Of a stretch of DNA of 64,000 nt, positions 50,617 through 58,542 are shown one piece after another. The stretch spans positions 310,001-374,000 of the forward strand of contig NZ_JAVQHL010000002.1 of the NCBI RefSeq assembly GCF_032670585.1, given 5' to 3'. The number at the start of each line of letters is the position of its first letter. Positions within the stretch are counted from its first letter, which is position 1. The notes beneath the pieces are model-generated. The model was not told where the DNA came from. It worked only from the letters and a program-made list of their open reading frames with translations, and searched no databases. The translations under genes and the position numbers were made by a program. Origin of the DNA: Ostreiculturibacter nitratireducens (lineage in GTDB: Bacteria > Pseudomonadota > Alphaproteobacteria > Rhodobacterales > Rhodobacteraceae).

Positions 50617-51486
50617 ATGTTCTCGATCAAACTACCTTGGGAAGCTGACGGGCGACGGCGCGGGATGAAGCAAGAGGACTGCGTTTCCTTCCTGAAATGG
50701 TGTCTGCCACGGCTCGGGATGTCCTGGCCGGGGTTCCGGAAGGTGCGCAAGACCGTGTGCAAGCGCGTGGCGGGCCGGTTGCGCAGTCTCGGCCTTGCGG
50801 ATGTGGATGCCTATCGCCGCTATCTCGAAGCCCACGAGGAGGAGTGGCCGAGGCTCGACGCGATGTGCCGGATCCCGATTTCCCGGTTCTGGCGCGACGG
50901 GGAGGTTTTCGGTCACATCGCCAGCGTCGTCCTGCCCGCCCTCGCCGAGGCCGCGATGGAAAGGGGCGACACGCATGTCCGCCTCTGGAGCGCGGGCAGC
51001 GCCTCGGGGGAGGAACCCTACAGCCTGCGCCTTGCCTGGAGCGATCGGGCGGAAGCGGCCTTTCCGTCGCTCAGCGTCAGGATCCTGGCGACGGATATCG
51101 ACGAAATGATGCTGTCGCGCGCGGCTGCCGGGATCTACGGGCGCGGCTCCATCCGCGAAGTGCCCCCTGACCTCGTCGGGCGCGCCTTCCGCCGGTCTGA
51201 CGACCTCTACGAGATCCGCGAGGAGTTTCGCCGCGACGTCACCTTTCTCCGCCAGGACATCCGGCGGGAGATGCCGGAGGAACTGTTCGACCTGATCCTC
51301 TGCCGGAACCTCGTCTTCACGTATTTCGACGAGGTCACGCAGGCCGATCTGCTCAGACGGATCTGCCGACGCCTACGGCCGGGCGGCGCCCTCGTGATTG
51401 GTCGGCGCGAAACCCTGCCGGATACCGGCCATTCCCTCGTGCGCTGGGGTGGACCTCGGGCCATTCACCGGCTGTCGTCGTCCTGA
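50617..51486 (+). CDS. Orphan CheR-family methyltransferase
   Basis: The 289-residue protein has the CheR layout: a helical N-terminal region (MKQEDCVSFLKWCLPRLGMS, KVRKTVCKRVAGRLRSLGLA, YLEAHEEEWPRLDAM, IPISRFWRDGEVF), SAM motif LWSAGSASGEEPYSLRL, acidic ATDIDEMMLSRA and DLILCRNLVFTYF. Related proteins methylate Glu residues on chemoreceptors. No chemoreceptors or other che genes are adjacent, so the target is uncertain. ATG 50617 has a GGGG ribosome site; the in-frame ATG at 50665 (MKQEDC) is a good alternative. Its 3' end overlaps the convergent primase gene by 22 bp. Confidence 0.83.
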   Translation: MFSIKLPWEADGRRRGMKQEDCVSFLKWCLPRLGMSWPGFRKVRKTVCKRVAGRLRSLGLADVDAYRRYLEAHEEEWPRLDAMCRIPISRFWRDGEVFGHIASVVLPALAEAAMERGDTHVRLWSAGSASGEEPYSLRLAWSDRAEAAFPSLSVRILATDIDEMMLSRAAAGIYGRGSIREVPPDLVGRAFRRSDDLYEIREEFRRDVTFLRQDIRREMPEELFDLILCRNLVFTYFDEVTQADLLRRICRRLRPGGALVIGRRETLPDTGHSLVRWGGPRAIHRLSSS

Positions 51487-52265
51487 TGCCGTCTGTGGGT
51501 CTGCTCTATCGAGCGGACGGTGCGGATCACCTCGTCGTCTGACAGCGGCGGCCGGCAGCGCGTGCGGTTCCAGGCCAGCATGAGTTCCATGATCACGTCC
51601 GTATCGACCCCGTGCCACAGGAGATGGCCCGTGAAGGAGGCGAGCGTCGCGTTGCGCCGCCCCGCCTCGACGCCCTCGCGGACAAGCTCGCGCCAGTGGC
51701 TCAACGGATGCCCGCTCCGCTCGTCGCCACCGAATCTCGGGACGAGCAGCCAGTCCGGCAGCGGCGCGAGGCCGGTCTCTTCCGGGGAATGGCCCTTTCG
51801 CCAGAGGTAGGGCCTGCCGCTGGGATGAATCGACGGCGGCGCGACGATCACGCCGCCGTCGGCCCGCAGGTCGAGGCCGGGCGCCATTCCAGTCCGGTTC
51901 CTGACTTCGCCGCCCGGATGCGCGAAGTAGATGTGCCGCCCGCCGCCCCCAGTTTCGGCCTCTATCGTCCGGGGCAAGGCGCCGTGCCTCGCTTCGAGTT
52001 CCGAAAGGGACTCGGCGCCTCCGTGGGCGGGATCGATGTCGAGCACGACGAGGCCGGATCGCGCGCCGGTGACGATCAGGACATTCGCGCCGGGCCATTT
52101 CCGGAACCAGTCCCGCAGCTCCGCCTCGGTCGGGCTCCGTTCCTGGTACGGGCGCCAGAGGATAAGCGGCCGCTTGCTGCGCGCCGCCGCCGGTATGGGC
52201 GTCCACCCGAGCGCGAGATATCCGAGCGCTGCGTCGAGGCTTTCGTTCTGAACCGGCCGAACCAT
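51465..52265 (-). CDS. Solitary AEP-type bifunctional DNA primase/polymerase (PrimPol-like)
   Basis: The 266-residue protein has an N-terminal prim-pol domain: ILWRPYQERSPTEAEL, catalytic LVVLDIDPAHGG (DxD near residues 79-81), GGGGRHIYFAHPGG with the nucleotide-binding His, and LDLRADGGVIVAPPSIHP with the third Asp. A C-terminal PriCT-like helical region (REGVEAGRRNATLASFTGHL, DDEVIRTVRSIEQTHRR) follows. Such proteins usually belong to phages, plasmids or integrative elements next to a helicase; here there is none, and it is not fused to one. ATG 52265 is chosen; an upstream in-frame start at 52307 is possible. Confidence 0.82.
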   Translation of the reverse strand: MVRPVQNESLDAALGYLALGWTPIPAAARSKRPLILWRPYQERSPTEAELRDWFRKWPGANVLIVTGARSGLVVLDIDPAHGGAESLSELEARHGALPRTIEAETGGGGRHIYFAHPGGEVRNRTGMAPGLDLRADGGVIVAPPSIHPSGRPYLWRKGHSPEETGLAPLPDWLLVPRFGGDERSGHPLSHWRELVREGVEAGRRNATLASFTGHLLWHGVDTDVIMELMLAWNRTRCRPPLSDDEVIRTVRSIEQTHRRHQDDDSR

Positions 52266-52335
52266 TTGGCTACGGACCCCCAACTCTGCCGAATGGCAGT
52301 AGAGCACAGAATCCTCGCCGTGGGCGAACGGCGGA

Positions 52336-52908
52336 TCAGGCCTTCTTGACCGAAATCCTCTTCTCGCTCGCCTTCTCCGTCCTTGCCTTCGGCAAGGTGA
52401 TCTTCAGGACACCGTTCGACATCTTCGCGTCGATCTTGGCGTTATCCACCCCGTCGGGCAGCCGGAAGGAACGCTGGAAGCGGCCGTAGCGGCGTTCGGA
52501 GAGGTGGTAATCCTTCTCCTTCTCTTCCTTCTCCTCGGTCTTCTCGCCCTTGATGGACAAGACGCCATTCGAAAGCGTGATCTCGATGTCGTCCTCTTCC
52601 ATGCCGGGGAGTTCGGCGGAGATCATGTAGCCCGTGTCCGTCTCCGTGAAGTCCACGGCCGGGGCTGCCTGCCAGTCGGCCCATTTCGGCATGCGCAGAT
52701 CGAACCCGCCGCCGAGGCTCGGCAAGCGCCAGTCGCCGGGCGACACGAGATCGAGCAACCGGTCGAATTCGCGCCGCAGCATGTCCGCGCGGGATTGGGG
52801 TTCGGATTTCACGTCGAGAGGGACGGCCTTGGCCGCCGTCGGCGCCTTCTTCGGCGCGGACGCGGTCTTTTTCGGTTTGGTGGACGACTTCGTTGCTTTC
52901 TTGGCCAT
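52336..52908 (-). CDS. Hsp20 small heat-shock protein with Lys-rich N-terminal extension
   Basis: The 190-residue protein has a Lys/Ala/Pro/Thr-rich extension over residues 1-35 (MAKKATKSSTKPKKTASAPK), a helical linker (RADMLRREFDRLLDLV), and an alpha-crystallin domain: AAPAVDFTETDTGYMISAEL, PGMEEDDIEITLSNGVLSIK and GVLKITLPKA. Small Hsps form oligomers that hold unfolding proteins. The extension resembles histone-H1-like or granule-associated tails and is not part of the Hsp20 core. ATG 52908 has AGGAGA upstream. A promoter with an FNR-type box lies about 80-125 bp upstream. Confidence 0.92.
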   Translation of the reverse strand: MAKKATKSSTKPKKTASAPKKAPTAAKAVPLDVKSEPQSRADMLRREFDRLLDLVSPGDWRLPSLGGGFDLRMPKWADWQAAPAVDFTETDTGYMISAELPGMEEDDIEITLSNGVLSIKGEKTEEKEEKEKDYHLSERRYGRFQRSFRLPDGVDNAKIDAKMSNGVLKITLPKARTEKASEKRISVKKA

Positions 52909-52991
52909 GAGAGGTCTCCTTGCATGTTGCTCGACCGCGAGACGGGCGCGGACAACCTGGCGCCCTGGCGCCAGCTTCCGCCGCACCGACA

Positions 52992-53032
52992 TTGATAGGC
53001 CATGCGCGGCCATGTGCCTTGACTTCCGTCAA
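52992..53032 (-). promoter_or_regulatory. Candidate FNR-activated promoter of hsp20
   Basis: TTGAC-TTCC-GTCAA (53019-53032) is a perfect FNR/FixK-type dyad. On the minus strand a TATCAA -10 (52997-52992) lies downstream; the predicted start near 52985 puts the dyad centre at about -40.5, close to the class II position (-41.5). Confidence 0.55.
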
Positions 53033-53117
53033 TGCCAGGCCCGGGGCGTCCGCGGACGAAGAAGCCGGTTGCGGCGTTCCGCGGCGCCGCTACTGTGGCC
53101 GACGGGGAGGCGACGGA

Positions 53118-54707
53118 ATGGCCGATTGGGATTACATCATCGTTGGGGCAGGAAGCGCCGGCTGCGTCCTGGCAAGCCGCCTGTCCGAGGATGCGGGCAC
53201 GCGGGTCCTGCTGATCGAGGCCGGGGGCCGCGACAATTACCACTGGGTCCATATTCCGATCGGGTATCTCTACTGCATCGGAAATCCGCGCACCGACTGG
53301 GGCTACAAGACCGCGTCTGAGCCGGGCCTCGGCGGGCGGAGCCTCGTCTATCCGCGCGGCAAGGTGCTGGGTGGCTGCTCGTCGATCAACGGGATGCTCT
53401 ACCTCAGGGGGCAGGCTGCGGACTACGACCTGTGGCGCCAGATGGGCAACGTCGGCTGGGGCTGGGACGACGTAAAACCCTACTTCCTGAAATCCGAGGA
53501 CTACTTCGACGGCCCGTCCGAGCATCACGGCGCGGGCGGCGAGTGGCGAGTCGAGAAGCAGCGCCTTCACTGGGACATCCTCGACGATTTCGCCCGCGCC
53601 GCCGAGGCGGCGGGGATCCCGGCGACGGACGATTTCAACACCGGCGACAACGGGGGCGTCGGATATTTCAAGGTGAACCAGCGGTCGGGCTGGCGCGTGA
53701 ACACGGCCAAGGCCTTCCTCGGGAAGGCGCGAAACCGGCCGAACCTGTCGATCATGACCCAGGCCCAGGTCGAGCGCGTGCTGTTCGAGGGGCGTCGCGC
53801 CGTGGGCGTGCGGCTGCGCCGCGACGGGGCGGTCGAGGAGCCACGCGCCGCCCGGGAGGTGATCCTGTCCGCCGGAGCGATCGGCACGCCGCAGATCCTG
53901 CAGCTTTCGGGTGTCGGGCCCGGTGCGCTTCTGCAGGAATTCGGGATCCCGGTCGTTCACGAGGCGGCGGTGGGCGAGAACCTTCAGGACCATCTCCAGA
54001 TCCGCTGCGCCTACAAGGTGAAAGGCGCCAGGACCCTCAACACGATGGCGCAGAGCCTTTGGGGAAAGGCGAAGATCGGGCTGGAATACGCGCTGTTCCG
54101 CACCGGGCCAATGTCGATGGCGCCGTCGCAGCTTGGCGCCTTCGCCAGGTCATCGCCCGACGTGGCGACGCCTGACCTCGAATATCACGTGCAGCCCCTG
54201 AGCCTCGAAGCCTTCGGCCAGCCCCTGCACGACTTTCCCGCCATCACGGCGAGCGTCTGCCACCTCCGGCCGGAAAGCCGGGGTCATGTCAGGATCACCT
54301 CGCCCGATCCCACGGTCCACCCGGAGATCGCGCCGAACTACTTGTCCACGCCCGGCGACAAGGTGGTGGCGGCGCGTGCCATCCGGCTGACCCGCCGGAT
54401 CATGTCGCAGGAACCGATGGCGAGGTATTCCCCCGAGGAGTTCAAGCCCGGCCCCGGCGGCGAAAGCGACGAGCAACTGGCGGAGGCCGCGGGCCGCATC
54501 GCTTCCACCATCTTCCACCCGGTGAGCACGGCGCGCATGGGCACCGATGACGGCGCCGTCGTGGACCCGGAACTGAAGGTCCGGGGCATCGACGGGCTGC
54601 GCGTGGTAGACGCCTCGGTCATGCCACGGATCACCAGCGGGAACACCAACTCTCCCACGATCATGATCGCCGAAAAGGCGGCGGACATGATCCGGGGCCG
54701 CGGCTGA
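53118..54707 (+). CDS. GMC-family FAD-dependent oxidoreductase (choline dehydrogenase-like)
   Basis: The 529-residue enzyme begins ADWDYIIVGAGSAGCVLASR (FAD-binding GxGxxG) and has the GMC signatures YPRGKVLGGCSSINGMLYLR and VILSAGAIGTPQILQLSGVG. The C-terminal HPVSTARMGTDDGAVVDPEL and TSGNTNSPTIMIAEKAADMI hold the catalytic His-Asn pair. GMC enzymes oxidise alcohols; a choline or long-chain alcohol substrate is a guess. ATG 53118 lies after a GGGGAGG ribosome site. It is divergent from hsp20. The gene is followed by the motB unit after an 83-bp gap. Confidence 0.92.
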   Translation: MADWDYIIVGAGSAGCVLASRLSEDAGTRVLLIEAGGRDNYHWVHIPIGYLYCIGNPRTDWGYKTASEPGLGGRSLVYPRGKVLGGCSSINGMLYLRGQAADYDLWRQMGNVGWGWDDVKPYFLKSEDYFDGPSEHHGAGGEWRVEKQRLHWDILDDFARAAEAAGIPATDDFNTGDNGGVGYFKVNQRSGWRVNTAKAFLGKARNRPNLSIMTQAQVERVLFEGRRAVGVRLRRDGAVEEPRAAREVILSAGAIGTPQILQLSGVGPGALLQEFGIPVVHEAAVGENLQDHLQIRCAYKVKGARTLNTMAQSLWGKAKIGLEYALFRTGPMSMAPSQLGAFARSSPDVATPDLEYHVQPLSLEAFGQPLHDFPAITASVCHLRPESRGHVRITSPDPTVHPEIAPNYLSTPGDKVVAARAIRLTRRIMSQEPMARYSPEEFKPGPGGESDEQLAEAAGRIASTIFHPVSTARMGTDDGAVVDPELKVRGIDGLRVVDASVMPRITSGNTNSPTIMIAEKAADMIRGRG

Positions 54708-54726
54708 ACGCTGAAAATTCGACAGG

Positions 54727-54741
54727 TTAAACCGCCGTTAG
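54727..54741 (+). promoter_or_regulatory. CtrA-like box upstream of motB
   Basis: TTAA-ACCGCCG-TTAG matches TTAA-N7-TTAA with one change and lies 50-64 bp upstream of the motB start. Confidence 0.4.
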
Positions 54742-54790
54742 GCCACGGCTGCTATTCCCGGTCCCGGGTGAAAGACAAGGGGTTGGTGGA

Positions 54791-55642
54791 ATGGGCGGGC
54801 GCGACAACGCGGCACCGGTCATCATCAAGCGCAAGAAGGTCGTCGGCGGCGGCGGGCACCACGGCGGGGCGTGGAAGGTCGCCTACGCCGATTTCGTCAC
54901 CGCGATGATGGCCTTCTTCATGCTGATGTGGCTTCTGAACGCGACGACGGAAAAGCAACGCAAGGGGATCGCGGACTATTTCAATCCGACGGTGCCGATA
55001 AACCGGATTTCCGGCGGCGGTGATGGCGCCTTCGGCGGCGAGAGCGTGTTCTCCGAAAGCTCGATCGCGCAGAACGGGACCGGCGCGTCGAGCGTCCTGC
55101 CCTCGGATCAGGAACAGGCGATGGGGCGAACCGGAACGGATCCGGAGAACACGGATTCCGACCAGGCGGAGTTCGACGCCGTGGTCAGGAAGATCGAAGA
55201 GATGCTGATGGGCATCGGCGGCGAATCGATGGTCACCGAGCAGCTGGCCAAGCACATCGTCACGCGCGTCACGGACGAGGGGCTGATCGTCGAATTGTCC
55301 GATCTCGAAGGGGACCCCCTCTTCGAGCCCCGCACCGACGAGCCGACCGGGATCGCCGTCGAGCTTTCGGAGATGGTCGCTCGGGTCTTCTCTCTTGCGA
55401 GCAATGGCGTTGCCGTGAATGGCCACCTCGCCGCCGCGCCGGAGGTGCTGCGGGAAAACCCGGTCTGGGATCTCTCCACGCGGCGTGCGCAGAGGATGCG
55501 GGGAATGCTGGAATCCGCAGGCCTCGAGGCGCGCCGGGTCGAGCGGGTGACGGGGTATGGCGACCGCAAGCCCGCGCTGCGCAATCCCATGGCGGCCGGG
55601 AACAACAGGATGGAGTTCGTCCTGCTGCGATCGAAAACCTGA
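54791..55642 (+). CDS. motB: MotB, flagellar motor stator protein
   Basis: The 283-residue protein has a Gly/Lys-rich N-terminus (VIIKRKKVVGGGGHHGGAWK), one membrane helix AYADFVTAMMAFFMLMWLLN with the proton-carrying Asp34, a plug/linker region, and a C-terminal OmpA-like peptidoglycan-binding domain (AVELSEMVARVFSLASNGVA to VTGYGDRKPALRNPMAAGNN). It anchors the stator to the cell wall and forms the proton channel with MotA, which is not in the window. It starts the flagellar block. Confidence 0.95.
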   Translation: MGGRDNAAPVIIKRKKVVGGGGHHGGAWKVAYADFVTAMMAFFMLMWLLNATTEKQRKGIADYFNPTVPINRISGGGDGAFGGESVFSESSIAQNGTGASSVLPSDQEQAMGRTGTDPENTDSDQAEFDAVVRKIEEMLMGIGGESMVTEQLAKHIVTRVTDEGLIVELSDLEGDPLFEPRTDEPTGIAVELSEMVARVFSLASNGVAVNGHLAAAPEVLRENPVWDLSTRRAQRMRGMLESAGLEARRVERVTGYGDRKPALRNPMAAGNNRMEFVLLRSKT

Positions 55643-55664
55643 GAAATCACGTGAATCTTATCCG

Positions 55665-55679
55665 TTAGGACGAAATTAA
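55665..55679. promoter_or_regulatory. CtrA-like box upstream of flgE
   Basis: TTAG-GACGAAA-TTAA on the plus strand (minus strand TTAA-N7-CTAAC, eight of nine consensus positions) lies 60-74 bp upstream of the flgE start. Confidence 0.45.
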
Positions 55680-55738
55680 GCCGCCGTGCCGCACTGTGAC
55701 CGGGATCGACGGACGCAGCAGCAGAAAGGCGCTTTCCA

Positions 55739-57046
55739 ATGTCCATCTCGTCCTCGCTGAACGCCGGCGTGGCCGGTCTCAGTGCCAATGCCACGCGGCT
55801 CGCCACGATTTCCGACAACATCGCTAACTCCGGTACCTATGGGTACAAGCGCGCCTCGACGGATTTCGAAAGCATGGTGATATCGCAGGCGCGCGGCGCG
55901 GGCACCTACTCCTCGGGTGGCGTGCGCGCATCCACGTCACGCCTGATCGAAGAGCGCGGAGCCCTCGTCGGGACTTCGAACGCCCTCGATCTCGCCGTTT
56001 CCGGGCGGGGGATGCTGCCGGTCACGACATCGGTGTCGCTGGACGCGACGACGGGCGAACGGCCGATGATGATGACCACGACAGGTTCGTTCCGGACCGA
56101 CGCCAACGGGGTGCTCCGCACCGATTCGGGCCTCGTTCTGCTCGGCTGGCCGGCGAACGCCGACGGCTCGATTCCGGTCCTGCCGCGCGACACGACCGCC
56201 GGTCTTCAGCCCGTGGTCATCAATGCGAACCAGACGGCGGGCGATCCGACGACGCAGATGAAGCTTGGCGTGAACCTTCCCGCCACGGACACCGCGGCGG
56301 GGGCCGACGGAACGACGCTGCCCCTGTCGGTCGAGTATTTCGGCAACCTCGGAACGTCCGAGACGCTGGACATATCCTTCGCGCCGACGGTTCCCGCTGC
56401 CGGATCGTCGAACGAATGGACGATGGTGATCCGTGATTCAGCGCAGGACGGGGCGGTCATCGGGGAATACATGCTGGTCTTCGACGACAGCCGGGGTTCG
56501 GGCGGCACGCTCGCCTCCGTGAACACGATATCCGGCGGGGCCTATGACGCTGTCGCTGGCACGCTGGACCTTACCGTGGCGGGTGGTCCCCTGACGGTGA
56601 CGATAGGCAAGCTCGGAGATCCGAACGGCCTTACGCAACTCTCCGACAGTTTCGCGCCGACATCGATCACAAAGGACGGCTCCCCCGTCGGGAACCTGAC
56701 CGCCGTCGAGGTGGACGAGAACGGCTACATCACCGCGACCTATGACACCGGCTTCACGCGGCGGATCTACCAGATCCCGCTCGTCGACGTGCCGAACCCG
56801 AACGGGCTCATCGCGCTCAACAACCAGACCTACCAGATCTCGCCGAATTCCGGGTCGTTCTTCCTCTGGGATGCCGGCGATGGCCCCACCGGCGCGGTCG
56901 TGGGCTATGCTCGCGAGGGCTCCACGACCGATGTCGCGGCGGAACTGACCGCCCTCATCCAGACCCAGCGGGCCTATTCCTCGAACGCCAAGGTCATCCA
57001 GACGGTGGACGAGATGCTGCAGGAAACCACGAACATCAAGCGGTGA
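55739..57046 (+). CDS. flgE: FlgE, flagellar hook protein
   Basis: The 435-residue protein begins MSISSSLNAGVAGLSANATR with the rod/hook N-terminal motif and continues ANSGTYGYKRASTDFESMVI. It ends with the conserved C-terminal helix VAAELTALIQTQRAYSSNAK / VIQTVDEMLQETTNI. It polymerises into the hook. The long Gly/Thr-rich middle is the variable hook surface. A CtrA-like box lies upstream; the gap to flgK is 38 bp. Confidence 0.94.
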   Translation: MSISSSLNAGVAGLSANATRLATISDNIANSGTYGYKRASTDFESMVISQARGAGTYSSGGVRASTSRLIEERGALVGTSNALDLAVSGRGMLPVTTSVSLDATTGERPMMMTTTGSFRTDANGVLRTDSGLVLLGWPANADGSIPVLPRDTTAGLQPVVINANQTAGDPTTQMKLGVNLPATDTAAGADGTTLPLSVEYFGNLGTSETLDISFAPTVPAAGSSNEWTMVIRDSAQDGAVIGEYMLVFDDSRGSGGTLASVNTISGGAYDAVAGTLDLTVAGGPLTVTIGKLGDPNGLTQLSDSFAPTSITKDGSPVGNLTAVEVDENGYITATYDTGFTRRIYQIPLVDVPNPNGLIALNNQTYQISPNSGSFFLWDAGDGPTGAVVGYAREGSTTDVAAELTALIQTQRAYSSNAKVIQTVDEMLQETTNIKR

Positions 57047-57084
57047 CCTGGGGGCGGGTGAACCGGCAACCCGGAGGCTAGGCG

Positions 57085-58539
57085 ATGACGATCACCAGCA
57101 CGTTGCACAACGCCCTTTCGGGCCTCGCGGCGGTCTCGCGGTCGGCGGACGTCGTGTCCTCGAACGTCGCGAACGCGCTTACCGAAGGCTACGCGCGGCG
57201 AGAACTGTCGCTGTCCGCGCAGAGCCTTGGTGGAAATGGCGCGGGCGTGAGCGTCGACGCGGTGACCCGTGCCGTGAACCAGACAGTGCTTGCCGACAGG
57301 CGGCTGGCCGATGCCGAACTCGCCAATGCCGATGTTCGTTCTGCTTTTCTTGCGCAGGTCGAAGGCAGGATCGGAACCCCGGACGATGCCGGCTCGCTTT
57401 CCGCCCGCCTCACGGAACTGGAATCGGCGCTGATCGAGGCGGCGAGCCGTCCGGACAGCGAGGCGCGACTTGGCTCCGTCCTGACGGCGGCGAAGAACGT
57501 GACGAAGGCGGTGGCGGCGATTTCGGGTGCTATCCAGCAGTCGCGGATGGAGGCGGACAGTGGGATCGCATCGGCCGTGAATTCGCTGAACGGGATGCTG
57601 GTCGAGATCCGCGATCTGAATGTCGAGATCACTTCGGCCCGTGCCTCGGGTCGGGATGCCACCGCGCTGATGGACCAGAGACAGACGCTGGTGGACAAGG
57701 TTTCGGAGATCGTGCCGGTTCGCGAGGTTCCTCGCCAAGGTGACCAGGTCGCGCTGTTCACCACGGGCGGCGCGGTTCTTCTGGAGGGCACGCCCGCTCG
57801 GATCGGTTTCACGGCGGTGGGCGTGATTGCCCCCGACATGACGATGACTGGGGGCGCCCTGTTCGGGCTCACTCTGAATGGGATGCCGATCTCCCCGTCG
57901 GATACCGGTGTCATGGGGGGCGGCCGGCTTGGCGCGTTGTTCGCGGTGCGGGATGACCTTGCCGTGACGGCCCAGACCCAAATCGACGCGCTTGCCCGTG
58001 ACTTGATCGGGCGGTTCCAGTCTTCCGCCGTGGACCCGACGCTTGGCCCGGGCTCCCCGGGTCTGTTCACAGATTCGGGGAATTCGCTCAACGTTGCGGA
58101 CGAGGTCGGACTGTCGGCCCGGCTTTCCGTCAATGCTCTTGCCGACCCGTCGCGCGGCGGGTCGCTCTGGCGGCTACGGGACGGTCTCGGCGCGGCAATG
58201 CCGGGCCCCGTCGGCGATGCCACGCTTCTGAATGCCCTGAGCGCTGCCCTTGCCGACCCTGTCACTCCCGCTTCGGGAAGCTTCGGCGGCGCGGCGCGTT
58301 CCGCTTCCGGACTGGCCGCTGACATTCTTTCCCAGATAGCGGGTGCGCGTCAGTCGGCGGAGGACGCGCAGGGCTATGCCTCGGCGCGGCAGGAAGCGCT
58401 GACTGTCCTGCAACTCCAGGACGGCGTCGACACGGATCGGGAGATGCAGATGCTCCTGGTGATCGAGCAGGCCTATGCCGCCAACGCCCGCGTCATCAAG
58501 ACGGTCGACGAACTCATTCAGCAACTGATCGGGATGTAA
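57085..58539 (+). CDS. flgK: FlgK, hook-filament junction protein 1
   Basis: The 484-residue protein has the flagellar axial N-terminal motif (TSTLHNALSGLAAVSRSADV then SSNVANALTEGYARRELS) and C-terminal helix MLLVIEQAYAANARVIKTVD. It caps the hook and joins it to the filament together with FlgL. The order flgE-flgK-flgL-flgI is that of the Rhodobacter/Roseobacter flagellar cluster. It lies 3 bp before flgL. Confidence 0.94.
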   Translation: MTITSTLHNALSGLAAVSRSADVVSSNVANALTEGYARRELSLSAQSLGGNGAGVSVDAVTRAVNQTVLADRRLADAELANADVRSAFLAQVEGRIGTPDDAGSLSARLTELESALIEAASRPDSEARLGSVLTAAKNVTKAVAAISGAIQQSRMEADSGIASAVNSLNGMLVEIRDLNVEITSARASGRDATALMDQRQTLVDKVSEIVPVREVPRQGDQVALFTTGGAVLLEGTPARIGFTAVGVIAPDMTMTGGALFGLTLNGMPISPSDTGVMGGGRLGALFAVRDDLAVTAQTQIDALARDLIGRFQSSAVDPTLGPGSPGLFTDSGNSLNVADEVGLSARLSVNALADPSRGGSLWRLRDGLGAAMPGPVGDATLLNALSAALADPVTPASGSFGGAARSASGLAADILSQIAGARQSAEDAQGYASARQEALTVLQLQDGVDTDREMQMLLVIEQAYAANARVIKTVDELIQQLIGM

Positions 58540-58542
58540 GCC

